Below, in pieces: positions 61,501 through 64,000 of a stretch of DNA of 64,000 nt. The position numbers were made by a program, and so were the translations under genes. Every line of letters begins with the position of its first letter. Positions within the stretch are counted from its first letter, which is position 1. The notes below the pieces were generated by a model. The model worked only from the letters and a program-made list of their open reading frames with translations. It was not told the origin of the DNA and made no database searches. The DNA lies in NCBI GenBank assembly GCA_949130485.1, contig OX422183.1:4104136-4168135 (forward strand). The letters run 5' to 3'. This DNA comes from Agelas oroides. Its lineage: Eukaryota; Porifera; Demospongiae; Agelasida; Agelasidae.

Positions 61501-64000
61501 CTTGATAGAATCATACCAAACTGTTCTGTGGCATATATAGTTATTCTTTTATACTAATAGTTGAAGATGTTGATGCCTATGAATCAATGAAAAGGGAAAC
61601 TCAAGGTGATATTGACGAAGACTCAGCCATTGGGTTCAGTGTAGTTACAGGTGGAAAGAGCACTACATTATCTGAGGCAAGTGTCTTCCAACCACACAGT
61701 ACAATTATGTGTATTTTTGGTAGCTACCCATCCTTTTTCTTTTGCACAATAGGATCCTCTCGACAAAGAGATAGAGGAACTGGACTATGAACTGAAAGTG
61801 CAGGGTCTTACAGAAAATACATTCTTCCACAAGTCTGGGAGTGGTTTAGAACTTCACCATGCAGTAGCAGTGGGAGACTTAGAGTATGTCAAGTTTCTTG
61901 TTGAGAAGAAGCACTGCAACCCAATGCAAAAAGATCAGGATGGCATTGCTGCTCTTCATGTGGCAGCAATTAAAGGAAACGTGAGGATGTTGAAATATTT
62001 CATAACAGAAAGAAACTGCAGTCCAGTATGTCCAGGCTCTCTCAGCTTAACACCCCTTCATTTAGCTAGTGGACAAGGTCATCTTGATATGGTCAAGTAT
62101 TTGGTTATCGAACAGCAGATGGACCCACTTTGTGAAGATGTGTACAGAAACACCCCATTGCATAGAGCTTGTGCTGGTGGCTTTCAGGAAGTTGTTGAGG
62201 TTCTTACTTCAGAACTTAAAAAGTACACCCCCATCACAGAAATTGTAAGTGACCTCAAGAATATATGGAACAGCACACCACTTCACAGTGCAGTAAGTAA
62301 CGGACATTTGGGCATAGTCCAATTCTTCATCTCTGATCAGAATTGTGACCCAAATATTCCAGGTCAGTATGGTAGAACTCCTCTTCACTGTGCTGCTGAG
62401 TTTGGTCACCTGGAATCTGTTAAGTATTTAGCTGATGAGCAAGGCTGCGATCTGTCATGTTTGGATGAACACAAATACACCCCACTTCACTGTGCTGCCA
62501 TGAAAGGACACACTGACATTGCCAAGTTCCTCACCATTGAGATGCACTGTGACCCAACATGTAGAAGTACTGACAATGTCACTGCTCTACATCTAGCTGT
62601 AGTACGTGGACATTTGGATATAGTCCGATTCTTCGTCTCTGATCAGGATTGTGACCCAAGTATTCCAGGTCAGTACGGTAGAACTCCTCTTCACTATGCT
62701 GCTGAGTTTGGTCATCTACACATAGTAATGTATTTAACGGAGGAGCAAGGCTGCAATCCTTTATGTCTAGCTGAACACAATGAAACTCCACTTCACTATG
62801 CTGCCTGGAAGGGACACATAGACATTGTGAAGTTCCTTACTGTAGAGAAAGACTGTGACCCAATGTGTAAAGATTTGAACTTGAACACTCCTCTACATGT
62901 TGCAGCAGCCAATGGTCATAATGACACAGTAAGGTTTCTCACTATTGAAATGCGCTGTAATCCAACAAGTAGAAATACTGAAGATATCACTGCTGTACAT
63001 CTGGCAATAGTACATGGAAATTTTGATATAGCTCAATTTTTAATCTCTAGTCAAAACTGTGACCCAAGTATTCCAGGTCAGTATGATAAAATGTTTCTTC
63101 ACTATGCTGCTGAGTTTGGTCATCTACACATAGTCAAGTATTTAGCTGATGAGGAGGGCTGCAATCCATCATGTTTGGATGATAACAAGTATACTCCACT
63201 TCACTACGCTGCAATGAAGGGGCACATTGACATTGTGAAATTTCTTACTGTGGAGAAACACTGTGATCCAATGTGCAGAGATATAGATCTGAACACTCCT
63301 CTTCACATTGCAGCAGAAAACAATCATAAGGACATAGTAGAGTTCCTCACTGTTGAGATGAACTGCGACCTAACAAGTAGAAATGTTTTCAGTGACACTG
63401 CTATCCATCTAGCTGTAGTGAATGGACATTTGGACATAGTCCAATTCTTCATCTCTGATCAGCACTGTGGTCCAAACATTGCAGGTAAACATGGTAAAAC
63501 ACCTCTTCACTATGCTGCTACATTTGGTCATTTGCACATAGTCAAGTATTTGACTGATTGGCAATGCTGCAATCTATCATGTCTAGCTGAATACAATGAA
63601 ACTCCACTTCACTATGCTGCCTGGAAAGGACATATGGACATTGTAAAGTTCCTTACTGTAGAGAAACATTGTGACCCAATGTGTAACGATTTGAGTCTAA
63701 ATACTCCTCTTCATGTTGCAGCAGCAAACAATCATAGAGGCGTAGTAGAGTTCCTTGCTGTTGAAATGCACTGTGATCCAACAAGTAGAAACTCTGGTAA
63801 TAACACTGCTCTACATATAGTAATAGTACATGGACATTTGGATATAGTCCGGTTCTTCATCTCCGATCACTACTGTGACCCAAGCCTTCCAGGTCAGAAT
63901 GGTAGAACTCCTCTTCACTATGCTGCTGAGTTTGGTCATCTGCACATAGTCAAGTATTTGATTGATGAGCAAGGCTGTGACCCATCATGTTTGGCTGAAC
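58183..64000 (+). CDS. ANK-B: paralogue of ANK-A, truncated by the window end
   Basis: Exons 58183-58585, 59612-59938, 60000-60149, 60304-61314, 61395-61460, 61561-61676 and 61753 to beyond 64000, all phase-compatible. Architecture as ANK-A: two-helix module and GDVETNPGP (separation predicted between Gly132 and Pro133), Death domain, CGCGKC domain, linker exons, ankyrin array. Differences: exon 4 continues past the point where ANK-A has a donor, the linker exons 5 and 6 differ in length and sequence, and exon 6 ends at a GC donor (GAG|GCAAGT). The ankyrin exon is open for at least 749 codons with no stop and has a regular four-repeat super-unit absent from ANK-A. Likely expressed together or divergently with ANK-A, but no promoter signal is visible. 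Confidence 0.86.
58720..58981 (+). pseudogene. HIRAN-like pseudo-exon in ANK-B intron 1
   Basis: Same fossil as in ANK-A: acceptor tataacag, VAMYDHAPT, a frameshift, then NIETMIKGYHTYENVW, VGEQLPCQRERADSKD and ending SHVLGNSLLHVFHD and a stop. Confidence 0.58.
59612..59938 (+). CDS. ANK-B exon 2: Death domain
   Basis: Same length (327 nt) and phases as ANK-A exon 2; WYNIGVQLEVPTFQL and SWRHIVDALKAPSVGENRL are kept. An upstream AG (gtttacag) would add two residues in frame, so an alternative acceptor is possible. Confidence 0.86.
60304..61314 (+). CDS. ANK-B exon 4: linker plus CGCGKC domain
   Basis: Homologous to ANK-A exon 4, but reads through the ANK-A donor site into DEEYTEESQLNVDASG before a GTAAGT donor. 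The CGCGKCTFFSFIERGC core is identical. Confidence 0.82.
61753..64000 (+). CDS. ANK-B exon 7: ankyrin array, open at window end
   Basis: Begins GAT CCT CTC GAC after acceptor ttgcacaatag. Repeats of 34 residues (102 nt). From 62691 the array has an exact 408-nt super-period (landmark TCACTATGCT at 62691, 63099, 63507, 63915), i.e. blocks of four repeats. Confidence 0.87.

Overview
The window looks like nuclear DNA of an early-branching animal, most probably a demosponge. Genes are split by GT-AG introns, and repeats make up most of the sequence. Two neighbouring genes combine a 2A-like peptide, a Death domain, a cysteine-rich domain I cannot name and ankyrin repeats, an architecture I associate with sponge genomes. 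The organism call is inference; no rRNA or mitochondrial marker is present.

Layout. (1) From 25.7 kb down to 2.1 kb on the minus strand lies TAF7, the TFIID subunit. Ten short exons have mutually compatible phases and are spread over about 23.6 kb; the 3' end lies beyond the left edge or was not recognised. Its introns hold (TG)n and (GGGA)n arrays, satellites and dozens of small inverted-repeat transposons. (2) 26-31 kb is mostly repeats, including a tandem duplication at 28.9-30.1 kb that carries one orphan TMEM19-like exon. (3) 31.0-40.1 kb, plus strand: a single-pass membrane protein with a Thr/Pro-rich stalk and a long cytoplasmic tail. Its large intron holds repeats, a decayed HIRAN-like gene, and a nested transposon pair carrying a RecQ-type helicase fragment. 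(4) 41.0-48.1 kb, plus strand: complete seven-exon gene ANK-A (1390 codons before the stop). (5) 48.1-57.6 kb: repeats, a 5'-truncated LINE with a long RT frame, and a 3-kb foldback element. (6) 57.6-64.0 kb, plus strand: paralogue ANK-B, running off the window.

The most interesting object is the ANK-A/ANK-B pair. Each first exon encodes a two-helix N-terminal module ending in the ribosome-skipping motif GDVETNPGP. This is followed by a Death domain, a domain starting CGCGKC, and about 20 ankyrin repeats. Between the copies, the last 19 codons of exon 1 (which hold the 2A motif) differ at five synonymous and no non-synonymous positions, so the 2A peptide appears to be under selection. Intron 1 of both copies holds the same frameshifted HIRAN-like exon. 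Transposons present in one copy and absent at the matching site in the other date the duplication and confirm 9-bp and 5-bp target duplications for two local transposon families.

Family names rest on memory of conserved motifs. No database search, expression data or splice evidence was available.
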